A program made the position numbers and the translations under genes. From Symsagittifera roscoffensis (lineage: Eukaryota; Xenacoelomorpha; Acoela; Convolutidae), in assembly GCF_963678635.1 (NCBI RefSeq), contig NC_087062.1, positions 21,503,789 to 21,567,788 of the forward strand: a DNA stretch of 64,000 bases. The letters are read 5' to 3'. How positions within the stretch are numbered: the first letter of the stretch is position 1; each line of letters begins with the position of its first letter. Positions 12,901 through 22,139 of the stretch are shown here, piece by piece. The notes under the pieces were generated by a model. It searched no databases. It was given only the letters and a program-made list of their open reading frames with translations, and was not told the origin of the DNA.

Positions 12901-15900
12901 TCGTTAGGAAAGTCGGAACACAGGTTGATTATTCAAAAACTTAAGTCTGGAAAAACCTCAACGATCTCACGATGTCAAGGCAACATTAAGTGCGGAATAG
13001 TTTCATAAAATTTAAATGATTAAATTTGAGATCCCCGAATGACAAAAAACAGCCGACCAGTTTTTTTTGAGCAAATGATGAAAATTGAGAAACCCGAAAG
13101 TCACATTAACAAGCGCCATATGTTTTTAGAGAGCGCATTACTTCAGCCACGCTTGCAGAATAAAAATCAAAAGTGACCTTTTAAAAATTAAATTGAAACG
13201 CTTAATTAGAAAAATGAGTGTGTACGAATTTTAATTGTTTCCTCGAAAAAGAAAAGAAAAAACACCTACTAGATAAAATGGATGAAAGTTCACTTTTTGC
13301 TCATCAGCGCTAAAATGAACTTTGTTAAACTTTATCTTTTTTTCAACCAGGCCAAAATTTATAGTGGAAACGAGCCATTTTTTTGAAGACTTATCCGCAT
13401 TTTTCGAGCCGTTTTTTGAAGTCTTATCCACTTCGCCTTCTGTTAACCATCACTCAAACATCTATAAATAGTTCAAACCATTCAAGCAGTAATAAATGAA
13501 CAGTGGCTGAAGAAAACAGACCATGACTAGGAAGCAATTGTAGACGAAGTACTTGAACTTCCTCTGCACATTACATCTCAACACCAACACGTCATCACAG
13601 TTCCGCTGCTCTTCACTGTCCACGTTATTTTCCCCCGTCTAAAAATACAAATTTTGGGATTTTTCTTTGTTTATCCTCGCTCCCGAACTTTAAACTTCAC
13701 GTTTAGTACAAATTAATTAGCCAAACTTTTAGTTTCAAAGTTTCAACTCTTTTTCCCCAAAAATCGTGTTAAATAACAATCTGCATCATAAAAGTGATTT
13801 ATTTAGATTGAACACAGAAGAAACACATATTTTCGAAGCCAGTTTTGAATTTTAAATGAATTAAAGTTTAATATTTTATTGCGCCGGCTGAAAAGATTCT
13901 TGCATGCGACAGCCTTTGTACATCAAAGACTAATACTTTTGAAAACAGATGACGACGGAGGCATCATTCTTTATGCGTAGACGATTCGTTTCAACAGAAT
14001 CGAAAAACAAAGATTTTTAGTTATTTTTTTTGTCTCAAGCTTCAAGAACAACATTGATCGAATCAGCAAAAATGCTGAGCAAAACTGAAAGCTATGATAT
14101 GTTAGCACTATTTAAAAAGTGCTACAAGTCAATCAGATTACTCTATTTTCCGACACGCAAACCTAACACGCAAGAACACTGTTAAACTGAAAAATTAACT
14201 GAACAAATAACTGACCGTTTCTTCCCCCTCAATTCTGATTGCCAAAATTTTCCAAAGGGTCCCCCTTTGGTATAACTTTATGAAGTCCGTTTTTCGCTGA
14301 ATAATCTCAAAATTTTTCTAAATACGGATTTGGCGCCAATGTGACTAATTTTTAGGAGGGAGCGCGCGCCAAAAAAAACGCAATTTTTTGGTCAATTTTT
14401 TTTTCAAAAAATGCCTAAAAACGCCGTTTTTGGCTCTGTTTTTGAAAAATTTGTCTGCGGCACTGAAAAATTTACACAAAATAGGGTCTTTATACTATTG
14501 TAGGGGAGCTCGGAAAACCAAATTGATCGACCTAAAAACAGGTCGACAAAATTTTCAAAATTTTTCAAAAAACTATACCCCCACCCCCTAGAAACATTTC
14601 TGCGCACGCCACTGCTGATGAACAAAAGAATAAATGTTTAAAATATTCGCAGGTCGTTTTGTCGTTTTTACATGACGTCTCAATGGATAAATCCCACAAA
14701 AATGACCCTGTACTCTGCAGTTTACAGACATTGTCAGAGAAAATTACAAACTTGTTTTTCCATACGACATATATAATTTTTTTCCAATGGCGTTGGATTT
14801 AAAATTTTTTGTTCGTGGTCTCTTCTTGATCTTTGATTTGAGATTTGGAAACAACAGCTATGGGAACAGCATTAAAGACAATCCAAACTATTTTTTATTG
14901 AACATAGAGATACAAGAAAAATCAAGCATTGCGCACAGCATGCTTTGCTCGAAAATTTTGAAATGAAAGGATTTTTTTGAAGTTTCAAAGTTCGACGAAT
15001 CTGAAATGTTTTCTGCTGAAAAAAAAACAATAATTTTAAAAACTGTGTATAAAAAATTATTGGGTTTCCGTTTTAAAATAAATTTACAAATCCGCCCTGA
15101 AGTTAAGGTGAATAAAAAACTTCAACAATTTTGTTGCATTATTTTTCAGCTTTCATTTGATCAGAAAAGCAGACTTTAAGATTCATCACAACATGGTAAT
15201 TAAAAAAAACTTGTGTTGCTGCAGTCTGCTTGCTGAAAGCTTTTGAAATTTTACAAAAAAATTACCCATAAAATTTTCTAGTTTTGAATTTCTATTCGTG
15301 AAATTAGCGCAAAAATGCAGATAATGACTCTTCCACGAAGAGCGAATAATATTCACGTTTCTTTGCGGGTTAATTTCAACCCCCTCGCACTCCTCCATCG
15401 CCGCATGGATCTTTTGAGCAGAATGATATATGCGTAAGAAAACTCTACTCGTGCCTGGTCAAAAACGGCATCATTTGCGCTTTCAACTGGAGACTTGTAA
15501 AACGTGGAGCACATTTTTGTTAGAAAACTAGGAGCCGCGGCGTAACGTTTCTTAGTTCTAGTTAACAAAAAAGTTCCTCTTCAGTTTTATTACAACTACA
15601 GGAGTGTGATGCAACTTTTAAAAAAAAACTCCATTTATGGAGCGTAGCTTATATTTAAATTTGGAGTAGTTCAGTTTTTTTTAGTGTTATATAGTTTAGG
15701 AGTTGTATGAGTGAAGTAAGGGTCAGACGTCGACTCACCAGTACCATCTTGTATAACACCCACTCCTGGTGGTCTTGGAAAGCCTTCTCGTTCAGGAGTC
15801 CCGGGATGTCCTCCGCCTCTAGGTAGAAATGCTCTTTGCTCCTGTCGTCTAGATGCAGACGCACACAAAGGTCCTGCCAGAAATCAGAAACACAAACTAT

Positions 15901-17352
15901 AGCACTTATGTTAAAAACTGTAAAAAAAAAATGAAATATAATAAATATTTTTATATAGCTCGTCAGGAACAATTCACTGATCACCTGGTCTCTTTGTTAT
16001 TTAAATAGCCCACCTGGACGTCAAAGGGGAAGTCCTGCAGCTCCATCTGTTCGTGGAAGGTGCCCTTCAGATGCCAGCGGAGGTCAATGCGTAACATGTT
16101 ATCTCTGTGGTTCACTGCAAATCTGAAACTGCTGCCGCTCAAACATATGGCTATACTCCGACCACGGACCACGACCGCAACAATAGACTTCACCAAAAGA
16201 ATAATTGTAACATTATGCAAAATGAGCCGCTGAAAAAGCGCCCAAGATTTGAAAGGTTTTCAGCGGTTTGTTTTGAAAAATCGCTCAAGAACCGCTCATA
16301 TATTGCTTGAAAAACAGCTCAAACCTCGCATCTTGAAGCAAGATTTTGAGCGTAATTGGCTAAAAACTGCTCAAACTGCTCTAATCTTTCTTGAAACTTA
16401 GCAGAATCTCCCCCATAATTTTTCAAAAAACCGCCCACCCCCATAGAAAAACTTCTGCGCACGCCACTATTGCTTGCGTAGAGAAAGCGCAATAGTCTTA
16501 GAAGCTCCAATTATGTTCGTTTCCCAAACTGATTTCACCTTTCTTTTCTGTCCTTTTGAAGTAAGTATCTTTTCTGATATTGAATCTTTTGGTATATTTA
16601 AATATCTTTATTACACTGAAAATATTAATCTTCTTAATTATCCTTGATATTTTGAATTAATTGGTTAATATTTGAAGGACTTGAGCCTTATTTTTATTCA
16701 CCACTCACCTGTACATGGACTTCTCTGATTTGGTGTCCTCTAGATTCAACACCAGCAACTTAGGAATGAACTCCTCGAACCTCTTCAGCTCCACTTCGTT
16801 CTAGAACATTCCCAAACATTCTCAACTTTAAATTATTTACGGCAACTAATCGAGGGATAATATAGGGGAGTGAGATGTTAGAAAAATGTCAAAGCAAGTT
16901 TTTGATTTTCTGGTTTCGAGAGATTCAGAACAAATAATTCTGACACAGAAAGAAGCTGAAATTTTTTCTAAGCACATAAACTTGGATAAATAAGCTTCAG
17001 TCTGGCGTTATACTAATTTTGGCCACCAGGGATGTCAAAAACGTCTAAAAACACACCACATTAGTTATGCAGTAAAAATTAAATCAGTATACAACTTAAC
17101 ACTGAGTGTTTTTTAAAGCACGAGTGACTAAAAAAAGCGAGTTTCCGTTTTATCAATTAACTTAAGAAAGATAGGATAATTTTATCCGTAAAAAACACTT
17201 ATCTCATACCATCTGGAAACCCATCTGCTTTTCGTGTTCGTGTATGGAAATGAATGTGTTCACACTCTCTCTCGGAGGCAGCAGGGGGATGTCCCAGATG
17301 GCTCTGATCTCAACTGTTGCCGAGAACGTCTGGTGCTTCGTGTCCACGTGAC
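3814..17352 (-). CDS. Pentameric ligand-gated ion channel subunit (Cys-loop superfamily), partial, six exons
   Basis: Six minus-strand exons (17210-17352, 16709-16800, 16014-16122, 15739-15873, 13522-13638, 3814-3969) join in frame to 250 codons. The order matches the family: beta strands with a loop-D-like Trp (AIWDIP), FIPK strand, RIDLRWHLKGTFHE, the FPFDVQ core, QEWVLY before loop C, a pre-M1 strand (VLRCNVQRKFKYF), M1, M2 with the gate leucine (TLTLVLTSVAYKL) and the M2-M3 loop LPTISYLT. Such proteins form five-subunit plasma-membrane channels opened by an extracellular ligand. The usual disulphide loop is missing: the position seven residues before FPFD is Glu, and the only nearby Cys (FPFDVQDLC) is one residue late. 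Neither the cation-type Glu nor the anion-type Pro-Ala pair is seen before M2, so ion selectivity is open. Signal peptide and first strand, and M3-M4, were not found. The family call is firm; the ligand is unknown. Confidence 0.87.
4449..4949 (+). mobile_element. Family A hAT-like MITE, full length, duplicated left end
   Basis: Left end CAGGGGCAGATCTAGG, right end CCTAAATCCGCCCCTG followed by a small copy of the end (CTGCCCTG). The 8-bp flank CTGCTACA before the left end (4441-4448) is repeated right after the right end (4950-4957), as expected for hAT insertion. A 60-bp segment spanning flank and left terminus is tandemly duplicated (4426-4485 and 4486-4545). Confidence 0.8.
4958..6264. other. 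Intronic AT-rich DNA, nothing recognised
   Basis: Part of the 9.55-kb last intron of the channel gene. It has many homopolymer A and T runs, no splice-flanked coding block and no clear repeat copy. Confidence 0.6.
6265..6635 (+). repeat. Family B element, diverged subfamily
   Basis: AGAGTGCTCGTATCAAAGCG AAGCC start, then TTCCGACTGCCATTTAG; later TTCAATTTGGAACGATTTTA and an end resembling GAATAAAAAGCCACCCCAAG. The middle differs from the main family, so this is a subfamily or an old rearranged copy. Confidence 0.55.
6640..8085. other. Intronic AT-rich DNA, nothing recognised
   Basis: No coding block or family member was recognised. A fragment of the family B start lies on the minus strand at about 8094-8118 (GCCCTGATACGAGCAG). 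Confidence 0.55.
8367..8882 (+). repeat. Family B element, diverged subfamily, partial
   Basis: Keeps TTATTAAAACCAATTAGCTG, TTTTGGAACGA, and the end GAATAAAAAAGCTCCCCGAG...CGAAAGTCGGAACAACAAG. The centre (8480-8760) carries two copies of a GGTAAAAGGTC motif (CTGGTAAAAGGTCCATG, CTGGTAAAAGGTCGGTC) and its inverse ACCTTTTACCAGACC, a small internal inverted repeat. Confidence 0.55.
8985..9514 (+). repeat. Family B element, near full length
   Basis: From AAGACTGCTCGTATCAGCGC through TTCCGACTGCCTTTTAAGG, CCCCCACACGCCATA, TCTCCGCTTACGCGTTAATA, ATATATCGCGCGTTAATTG, GGTGAAATATCTTTTC and CACCCCGAGCACAAATATTC to CGAAAGTCGGAACAA. Length about 530 bp. No open frame over 70 codons is family-specific, so it is non-autonomous. 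Confidence 0.8.
9576..9626 (+). repeat. Family B 5' fragment
   Basis: ACAACACCGCTCGCATCGAGGCAAAG followed by TTTCGACTGCTGGG. Only the first about 50 bp is recognisable, roughly 60 bp downstream of the preceding full copy, so this may be the remains of a tandem partner. Confidence 0.45.
10142..10520 (+). mobile_element. Family A hAT-like MITE, degraded ends
   Basis: Left part GGTTGGCGGATTTTCAAAAAG, then GTCGAC...GGTTGACCAAAATGATTT, ...TATATTGGCGCCGAAG, GGGACCCTTTGGGTCGACAG and end CCTCCCTAAATCTGCCGTG. The internal order equals the intact copies; the terminal CAGGGGCGG and CCGCCCCTG are mutated. Confidence 0.65.
10530..11395. other. Intronic AT-rich DNA, nothing recognised
   Basis: Within the long channel intron. 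Two overlapping frames (10992-11237 and 11045-11254) exist, but codons are AT-driven, splice signals are lacking and no family signature is seen. Confidence 0.5.
11397..11515 (+). repeat. Family C element fragment (GCGGAWTCCGC type)
   Basis: ACGAGGCCAAACTATGC, TTGTAAGTGGAATCCGCAAG, ATCAGATTTGTCGCGGATTC CGC and TTTCTTTGATCTTCTTTG match the segment repeated at 60.4, 61.7 and 63.0 kb and at 41.4 kb. Confidence 0.7.
11558..12030 (+). repeat. Family B element, full length
   Basis: Start AACAAGACTGCTGTTATTAA, then TTCCGACTGCCTTTTAAGG, CACACGCCCTATAAAG, ACACGCGTTAATTGACCC; end AACTACCCGAGCAAAAATATTCC...GGTGGAACAA. It abuts the next copy head to tail at about 12030. A small duplication CCCCGTCAA x2 lies near 11831. 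Confidence 0.75.
12034..12920 (+). repeat. Family B element interrupted by a nested insertion
   Basis: Start AACTGCTCTTGTCAGGTCAA, TTCCGACTGTCTTTCTAGG, CTCCGCTTACGCGTTATTAG, ATTTGTCTGAAG; then a 366-bp insertion; then ACCACCCCGAGCACATTTAT to AGTCGGAACA. The B sequence resumes exactly where it was interrupted. Confidence 0.75.
12498..12863. mobile_element. MITE nested in a family B copy, about 24-bp inverted ends
   Basis: Left end GGAGGCTAGTCTCATGCGCG AAGG; the reverse complement of the right end is GGTGGAATCCCTCATACGCG AAGG, identical at 17 of 24 positions. Flanks are GAAAAAAC (left) and GAAAAAAAC (right), a probable 8-9 bp target duplication with one A of slippage. No coding capacity. No second copy was noticed in this window. 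Confidence 0.65.
13522..13638 (-). CDS. Channel exon 5: loop C, last strand and first half of M1
   Basis: Acceptor GTATTTTTAG, donor ATG|GTCTGT (weak after the GT). Thirty-nine codons in phase 0: an acidic linker TGENNVDSEEQRNCDD, then VLVLRCNVQRKFKYFVYN and CFLVM. This is the last extracellular strand running into M1; spliced to exon 6 the helix reads NCFLVM|FFFAVMSL. It lies 2.1 kb downstream of exon 4 and 9.55 kb upstream of exon 6. Loop C is short, so a small missed exon cannot be excluded. Confidence 0.82.
13639..15738. other. Channel intron 4 (between exons 4 and 5)
   Basis: A 2.1-kb intron holding the family A2 copy at about 14226-14614. A moderately GC-rich block at 15390-15550 has a 71-codon minus frame ending ...YAYIILLKRSMRRW, but lacks convincing splice sites and is not needed, because exons 4 and 5 join in phase. 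Confidence 0.6.
14226..14614 (-). mobile_element. hAT-like MITE, family A2 (GTGGCGTGCGCAG terminus)
   Basis: The right edge on the plus strand is CATTTCTGCGCACGCCACTG, so the element starts CAGTGGCGTGCGCAG when read on minus. It shares internal blocks with family A (AGGGAGCGCGCGCC, GGTCCCCCTTTGG, TTTTCCGAGCTCCCC). The left edge is near TTCCCCCTCAATTCTG and not sharply defined; no clean target duplication was found. Its minus frame SGVRRNVSRG is the familiar chance translation of this terminus. Confidence 0.65.
15739..15873 (-). CDS. Channel exon 4: post-FPFD strands to loop C
   Basis: Acceptor TTTCTGGCAG, donor CTG|GTGAGT; 45 codons in phase 0, after a short 140-bp intron. It starts DLCVRLHLDDRSKEHF and ends NEKAFQDHQEWVLYKMVL. 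The QEWxLY motif just before loop C is typical of invertebrate members of this superfamily. The Cys in DLC is one residue beyond the canonical second loop Cys. Confidence 0.88.
16014..16122 (-). CDS. Channel exon 3: strands up to the FPFD core
   Basis: Acceptor TTTCAG, donor CAG|GTGGGC. The first base completes an Arg codon with exon 2, giving MYR|FAVNHRDN. Then RIDLRWHLKGTFHEQMELQ leads into the DFPFDVQ core, the most diagnostic motif of the superfamily. The residue where the first Cys of the loop normally sits (seven before FPFD) is Glu. Confidence 0.9.
16320..16468 (-). mobile_element. Family A2 MITE terminus inside a channel intron
   Basis: The plus-strand edge CTTCTGCGCACGCCACT equals the A2 terminus at 14.6 kb, with the adjacent CCACCCCCATAGAAA block. 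The other end is unclear. A small inverted repeat (CCGCTGAAAA...TTTTCAGCGG) lies at about 16228-16265, next to channel exon 3. It sits in the 586-bp intron between exons 2 and 3, so that intron has grown by insertion. Confidence 0.55.
16709..16800 (-). CDS. Channel exon 2: ligand-binding domain strands
   Basis: Acceptor ATGTTCTAG, donor AG|GTGAGT (consensus). Thirty codons plus two bases: NEVELKRFEEFIPKLLVLN and on to EKSMY. It enters in phase 0 from exon 1 across a 409-bp intron and leaves in phase 2. The FIPKLLVLN strand matches the region that in the family follows loop A. Confidence 0.85.
17210..17352 (-). CDS. Channel exon 1 of those found: N-terminal beta strands
   Basis: Acceptor ...TCTGACTTCAG, donor ATG|GTATGAG. 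The exon starts with two bases of a split codon, then 47 codons beginning HVDTKHQTFSATVEIRAIWD and ending KQMGFQM. The VDTKxQTF...VEIRAIWD pattern is the first part of the ligand-binding domain, with the Trp at the loop D position. An upstream exon with signal peptide and first strand must exist, ending one base into a codon; no convincing one was seen. Confidence 0.85.
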
Positions 17353-18420
17353 CTGAAGTCAGATGTGTCAGCATTTTGTCCCAACTTGAATCAGTAGCTC
17401 ATGGTTATTGTAAAGCTAGCAGCTTCTCAGCTAAGAAAGCCTTGCACTCGGAGCGATCAGAATAACCTCCAGTCTTTAAAGGTCATTTTTGAAAAGCTGT
17501 TTTCAGAGCCAGTAAAAATCAAAAAACTTTCAGAGCCAGCAAAATCAAAAAATCAAAAACTGATTTTTTTTGCTCGTTGTTCTCTTGTCAAAACTTCATA
17601 GCGCTACTCTGACTTTCTTATATTCTCAGGCCTCTAGCCTAATAGATTGCAAAATATATAAGCCGGTTGCTGCTCGATTGACGTCGCATAACAAACTACC
17701 CGCATCAAAGTTTCTCGGATAAAAATAGGTTACATTGAGCAAAGCTTGCAAAACTAAAAAATGTTGCCATTATCACCAATTCGAGCAAAAATTCCTATTA
17801 GAGAAGTTTGAAAAAGATTATATTCTCATGAACTATATTGCTTTTTTATTCCTCGCAAATCTATATAATTTGAAGGAAATCTACTGTTTTTCCCATATAA
17901 TCTCAGTAACCATTTTTGTCTCCATAGAATCCTCAGAAAATGTATTTGAAAATAGGACGCACTGAAAGCATGAACGTATAATTTTAAACTTAAGTATAAA
18001 AATCAAACTCTTTGGAAAAAATTGAAAACAGGACTCACAGGAATCATGAACATATTTTTTAATTTTAAGAAAAAATCAGTGAAAAACTCAAAATTTGCTA
18101 AAAATTTGTTTGCTGATAAATTTAAGGTACCGAAAAATCTAAGCCATCAAAACAGAAATAAGCAAACAAATAAAAAAACAAGAGCAACAAAAAATGTCAC
18201 CATGAATTATTCAAAAATCTGTTTTCTAGGTAAAAAATTCATTGTTGCTAGAAGTTTGTTTAATGAATTCCTAATGGTTGAACTTTCAAATCAATCTAAG
18301 ATAAATAAAAAGGCATTAGCAAAAAATTCGTTCTGAAACAAGAGCAGTAAGAAAGCGATCATGAATTAACTAAAAACCGCCAGTAGAAAAAATTCCCGAT
18401 GATTTTGAGTTATATAACAA
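17353..18420. other. AT-rich DNA upstream of the channel exons
   Basis: Searched on minus for the signal peptide exon of the channel, which must end one base into a codon followed by GT; none was convincing. Plus frames 17735-17965 and 18022-18336 are A- and T-rich without signatures. Confidence 0.5.
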
Positions 18421-18425
18421 TCTAG

Positions 18426-18785
18426 GTGAGTTTAAGTCCGCGGTGGCTCACTCATAGAAAAATCATAGTAATTTCAGATACGGTACACCGTCTGTTCGCC
18501 ACGCAATCTTTTTTTTTGGCCGGATAGATACCGATCTTAATCATACTCTAATATCTCCAGGTCTCAATAGACCTAGCGTTTACTGGTATTTGCGATATTA
18601 GATATCAGGAACTGTTCTGGAGAAGAGCATCTGTTTGCTAAGTTATATTTATTTTGATCTGGTTGGAACTATAAATACTTTAAACCTTACAAATTGTTGC
18701 AAGTGTTAGTTATGGATGATGATTGGTTAGTTCTAAGTATTTTACAGAGATAGTTTAACAAGAATATAAAAGATTAAAACAAATA
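18426..18785 (+). repeat. Family F interspersed repeat
   Basis: GTGAGTTTAAGTCCGCGGTG, CTCATAGA, GGTACACCGTCTGTTCGCC, TTTTTGGCCGGATAGAT, CTCAATAGACCTAGCGTTTA CTGGT, ATGGATGATGATTGGTTAG and ATTTTACAG match the same ordered blocks at 52722-53075, and in part 48185-48345. Type of element unknown. Confidence 0.6.
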
Positions 18786-18789
18786 GTTG

Positions 18790-20310
18790 TTTTGAACTCG
18801 TTCCATAAGGCAAACAGCAAACAATTGAGGAAAAAATGTACCATGAATGCAAAATACGCTAATATTTTGGAAACAGAGGAATAAAAATTTAGAAATGTAG
18901 TGTTTTTAATAAACTTGATTAAAGTTTGCAACTCATCAGTAATAAGGTTGTATTGAAGCAGTGATTTTTTGTAGCCTCATTGTAGAAAATTATGATTTGA
19001 AGTAGTCATATTTTATTGCAAACAAATGGGGGAAAATTCCATTTTCATTGTATGTTTTTTTTGAAAAAATATTTTTTAGCTGAGCTATAGGAAGAAAAAA
19101 AAATAAATCAGGGTGCCGGGCATCAAGCCGACGGGATTTCAAACCAAATTCTAAATTTAGGGTATTCAAGCCAAAAGTTTTCATATCAAATCAAGAAACA
19201 TGCTTATTTGGAAAACTTTTTCAAAGAGTTTTCAGTTTCATGATCTTTCTTCAGTAGTTATTGACCTTTTCTTAAAATTTAAGCCTCCAAACGATGTTTG
19301 GGAAAGTTTATGTTTAGGAAGGTTGAAGGCATTTTTCTTGTTTATAGTTTTTGCATTTTAAAAACCGCAGATATTTTTAACGGATGCAAATCCGAAGTGA
19401 TTAATTGACATGAATGACGATTATTATGGACTAAACTAGCCTAAACTTTTTAAAAGCAACGTTTTACAGATGAAAAATAGTGATTTGAGTTTCTTGTAAA
19501 GTTTAATTTTGGGCCCAAAGTCCATTCGGCTTGTTGCCCTAGACCCAATAAATCATATAACTATTTCATGGATAACAAACTTCATTGCTCTTACATAAAA
19601 AAAAAACAAATTATAATTACAAATTAAATTTTTTGCCAAATAGTTTATTTTTTTCATCTTGCATAAAATTTACTTGCATAAATTTTTTTGCCAAATAGTT
19701 TATTTTTTTCATCTTGCATAAAATTGACAAATAAATGTATGTTTCGGTGTTATATTTATTTTGATATATATTTTTGATATTTGACGTGATATCAAAAGAA
19801 GTTTGTAAATAAAATTAGAGGCTTTAGCATTATTAGAGGAAAAACCAAAACTCCACTAGTGTGAGACAGACCAGGCAAAGACAACTCACGGGTCATATTT
19901 CAAGCATTGTGAGTTTTGGCAACGGTCAAATCGTAAATATTTAACCTATTATTCACAAAAATTGGGATGAGAAAATAAGTTTTATTGTAAGTCAATTGTT
20001 CAGAAATATTGAGTTCTGTTGAAATCAGATCGATGATGCATACCATTAAACATATGCAATTTTTTGATTACATTTTTTTTTGGAAATTTTAAACACAAAA
20101 TTGTTATTTCCAACTTTTGAGGCAACTCCATCTTCAAATTTTGTTTAAGTTAATCCATTTGAAATCCGACTTAAAAGCATCAACAGATAAAATTTCAAAT
20201 CGAAAGAGAGCAATTCTTAGCATCAATTGCTCACAGGCGGATATAGGCTTTTCCTCTCTGTGTGGATTTGCCAAAAAATGGTTGACCTTTTTGATTATTT
20301 TTTTTTCTGC
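18790..20310. other. AT-rich DNA with a small tandem duplication
   Basis: No gene recognised. TTTTGCCAAATAGTTTATTT and its downstream TTCATCTTGCATAAAATT occur twice, 55 bp apart, at 19631-19740. The rest is AT-rich filler. Confidence 0.55.
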
Positions 20311-20314
20311 TTGA

Positions 20315-20530
20315 CAAAATGATTTTCCGATTTCTCTGAAAACAACATAAAGGCCTGAAAACACCATAAATTTTTCTGAAAACATCACTATTTTAACAGG
20401 AAAACTTTTGTAAGAACATGCCAGAAAAGCTTTTAGTTCACTTTTTGGAAAGTTTTGACCAAAAATTTTAAAATTTTTTTGATGCGCGCTCCCCATCAAA
20501 AAATAGTATGTAATGGCGCCTCAGAAAGCT
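20315..20530 (+). mobile_element. Family A MITE fragment, internal part
   Basis: TTGACAAAATGATTTTCCGA, GAAAGTTTTGACCAAAAATT, GCGCGCTCCCCATCAAAAAA and TAATGGCGCCTCAGAAAG follow the internal order of family A. Both termini are missing, so it is an old deleted copy. Confidence 0.5.
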
Positions 20531-20984
20531 TAGTTCTCTTTTTTACGCTTCTTATCAGCTCTGATTGGTCAACAATCTATCAGTGCCAAGTCAAGCAATG
20601 TTTAAACCTATACACATATACGGCTCAGAGTTGTCTGAGGTTGATCTATGTTTCGGGTCAGCGTCTTCAAATTTGGCTGTAAAACGCTCTCTAAAGGAAA
20701 ATTTGCTCTGCAATTTGGCTACGCGGGAAATGAAATTTAACAGAAGCCCAAGTAATCTCAGTAGTGAGTTGAACAAAAAAATAAAAAACACAGATGATCA
20801 TTAAGTCATGGGAGAAAAACTTTCAATTTAATTAACAAAGAATTCAATTGGAAACCTTTTCCAGTCAAAGTTTCAGTCAAAAACCAACTCTAAACGTCTT
20901 TCTCTCCGTCAGAACCCGATGTAATCTTTTTTATCAACACAATATGTTTTGATCAAATAAAATTGATAATAATATAATAAGCAA

Positions 20985-21510
20985 GACTGCTCGTATACCA
21001 GGGCAAAGTCCTGAATGTTCCAACTGTCCTTTAATTCATATTGAATATTTTTTAGGAAAAAAAATAATGAAAGCATAAATATTGGACAATATCAAAGTTT
21101 AAAATTTTGAGTCGTATGGAGTTAAAACGACCGATTACTAGCCTCAAATCAATTTGGAACAATTTTGTTGTGCGGGATAATTCGCCAAGCATAAACAACA
21201 TGCGTTACTCTCTCAACATTAAGAGTAAACTCTTCATAACGCGTAAATTAGTCCAAAATATTGCCAATTTGGCAATTTTCAAACCCCCACAACTTTACAA
21301 AAAATAATTGGAGGTAAAATATCTTTTTTAATTTGAACTCTAATTTGAAAAATATCTCTTTTAATTTGAAAGTCGATATCTTCAATGAGGTATAAAATTT
21401 TTTTGTTGATAACTATTATTTCGATCGGCAAAAATTGATTGAATAAAAAACCACACCGATCATAAATTTTATGTTTTCTTCGAAACAAAAAACTTCTAGA
21501 AATTAGGCTA
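20985..21510 (+). repeat. Family B element, diverged full-length copy
   Basis: Starts AAGACTGCTCGTATACCAGG, then TTCCAACTGTCCTTT, later AATTTGGAACAATTTTG, ACGCGTAAATTAGTCC, AACCCCCACAACTTTACAAA, GGTAAAATATCTTTTTT and the ACCACACCGATCATAAATTT end. It is of the same diverged type as 6.3 and 8.4 kb. Confidence 0.6.
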
Positions 21511-21864
21511 AGGGGTGTGATTAGTTTCAATAATGTCGTTTATTGCCTTATACGCCAAATTTCAAAACTTTCATGTTCAAAGCTTTGCAGAATTTTAGTC
21601 TGCGTGACCAAACTGTTTTGTAGAAAAAATGATAATACTCATGGATGTTTGTGAAAAAAAAACTAATTTCAGACAAAGAAAATTGATTTCTTCCATCAAA
21701 AAAGACTGCAGGCTATCAAGACTGTATATCAGGCTAAAATCCTGCTTGATCCGAAAGCCCCTGATGTGGTCTTGAATAGTCTTTGTTCAATTTTTTTTGA
21801 TAAACTATAAATTTTATACTGCCAATAAAAAATGCAAATACCAACATTTGAGTTAAATTAATTT

Positions 21865-22132
21865 GAACAATTATAGTAACCTCAAATCGATTTGGAACGA
21901 TTATGAGTGCGAATGATTAGCCAAGCATAATAAAATAATTTATTTAAAATATCAAGTATTAATTGAGCAGCAATGCCCTCCAAATTTTAATCTAGAGAAA
22001 GCATGCTCGCTTGGCGATACAAGGACTTCAGGATCGATACCCTTTACTTAGTCAACTTTTGAAAAATTGATCTGAATGAAAAAATCATCCCAGACATATA
22101 TATTTCTCACTTCCAATGTAAGTCGGAACAAC
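21865..22132 (+). repeat. Family B 3' part, diverged
   Basis: TCAAATCGATTTGGAACGAT, GCGAATGATTAGCCAAGC, TGAAAAATTGATCTGAATGA, ATCATCCCAGACATATATAT and AAGTCGGAACAACAAG match the 3' half of the diverged B subfamily. Confidence 0.5.
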
Positions 22133-22139
22133 AAGCACC

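Noticed and set aside
15397-15568. Minus frame ...VEFSYAYIILLKRSMRRW as an extra channel exon
   Set aside because: No good donor, and exons 4 and 5 already join in phase with a continuous family-like sequence.
14404-16510. SGVRR...GG minus frames as a protein family
   Set aside because: They are translations of the hAT-like terminus CAGTGGCGTGCGCAG; no selection on protein is evident.
20591-20791. Minus frame with a hydrophobic start as the missing N-terminal channel exon
   Set aside because: A GT after ...SEPYMCI would be in phase, but the first beta strand would be too short, the donor (GTTTAA) is poor, and other frames overlap it.
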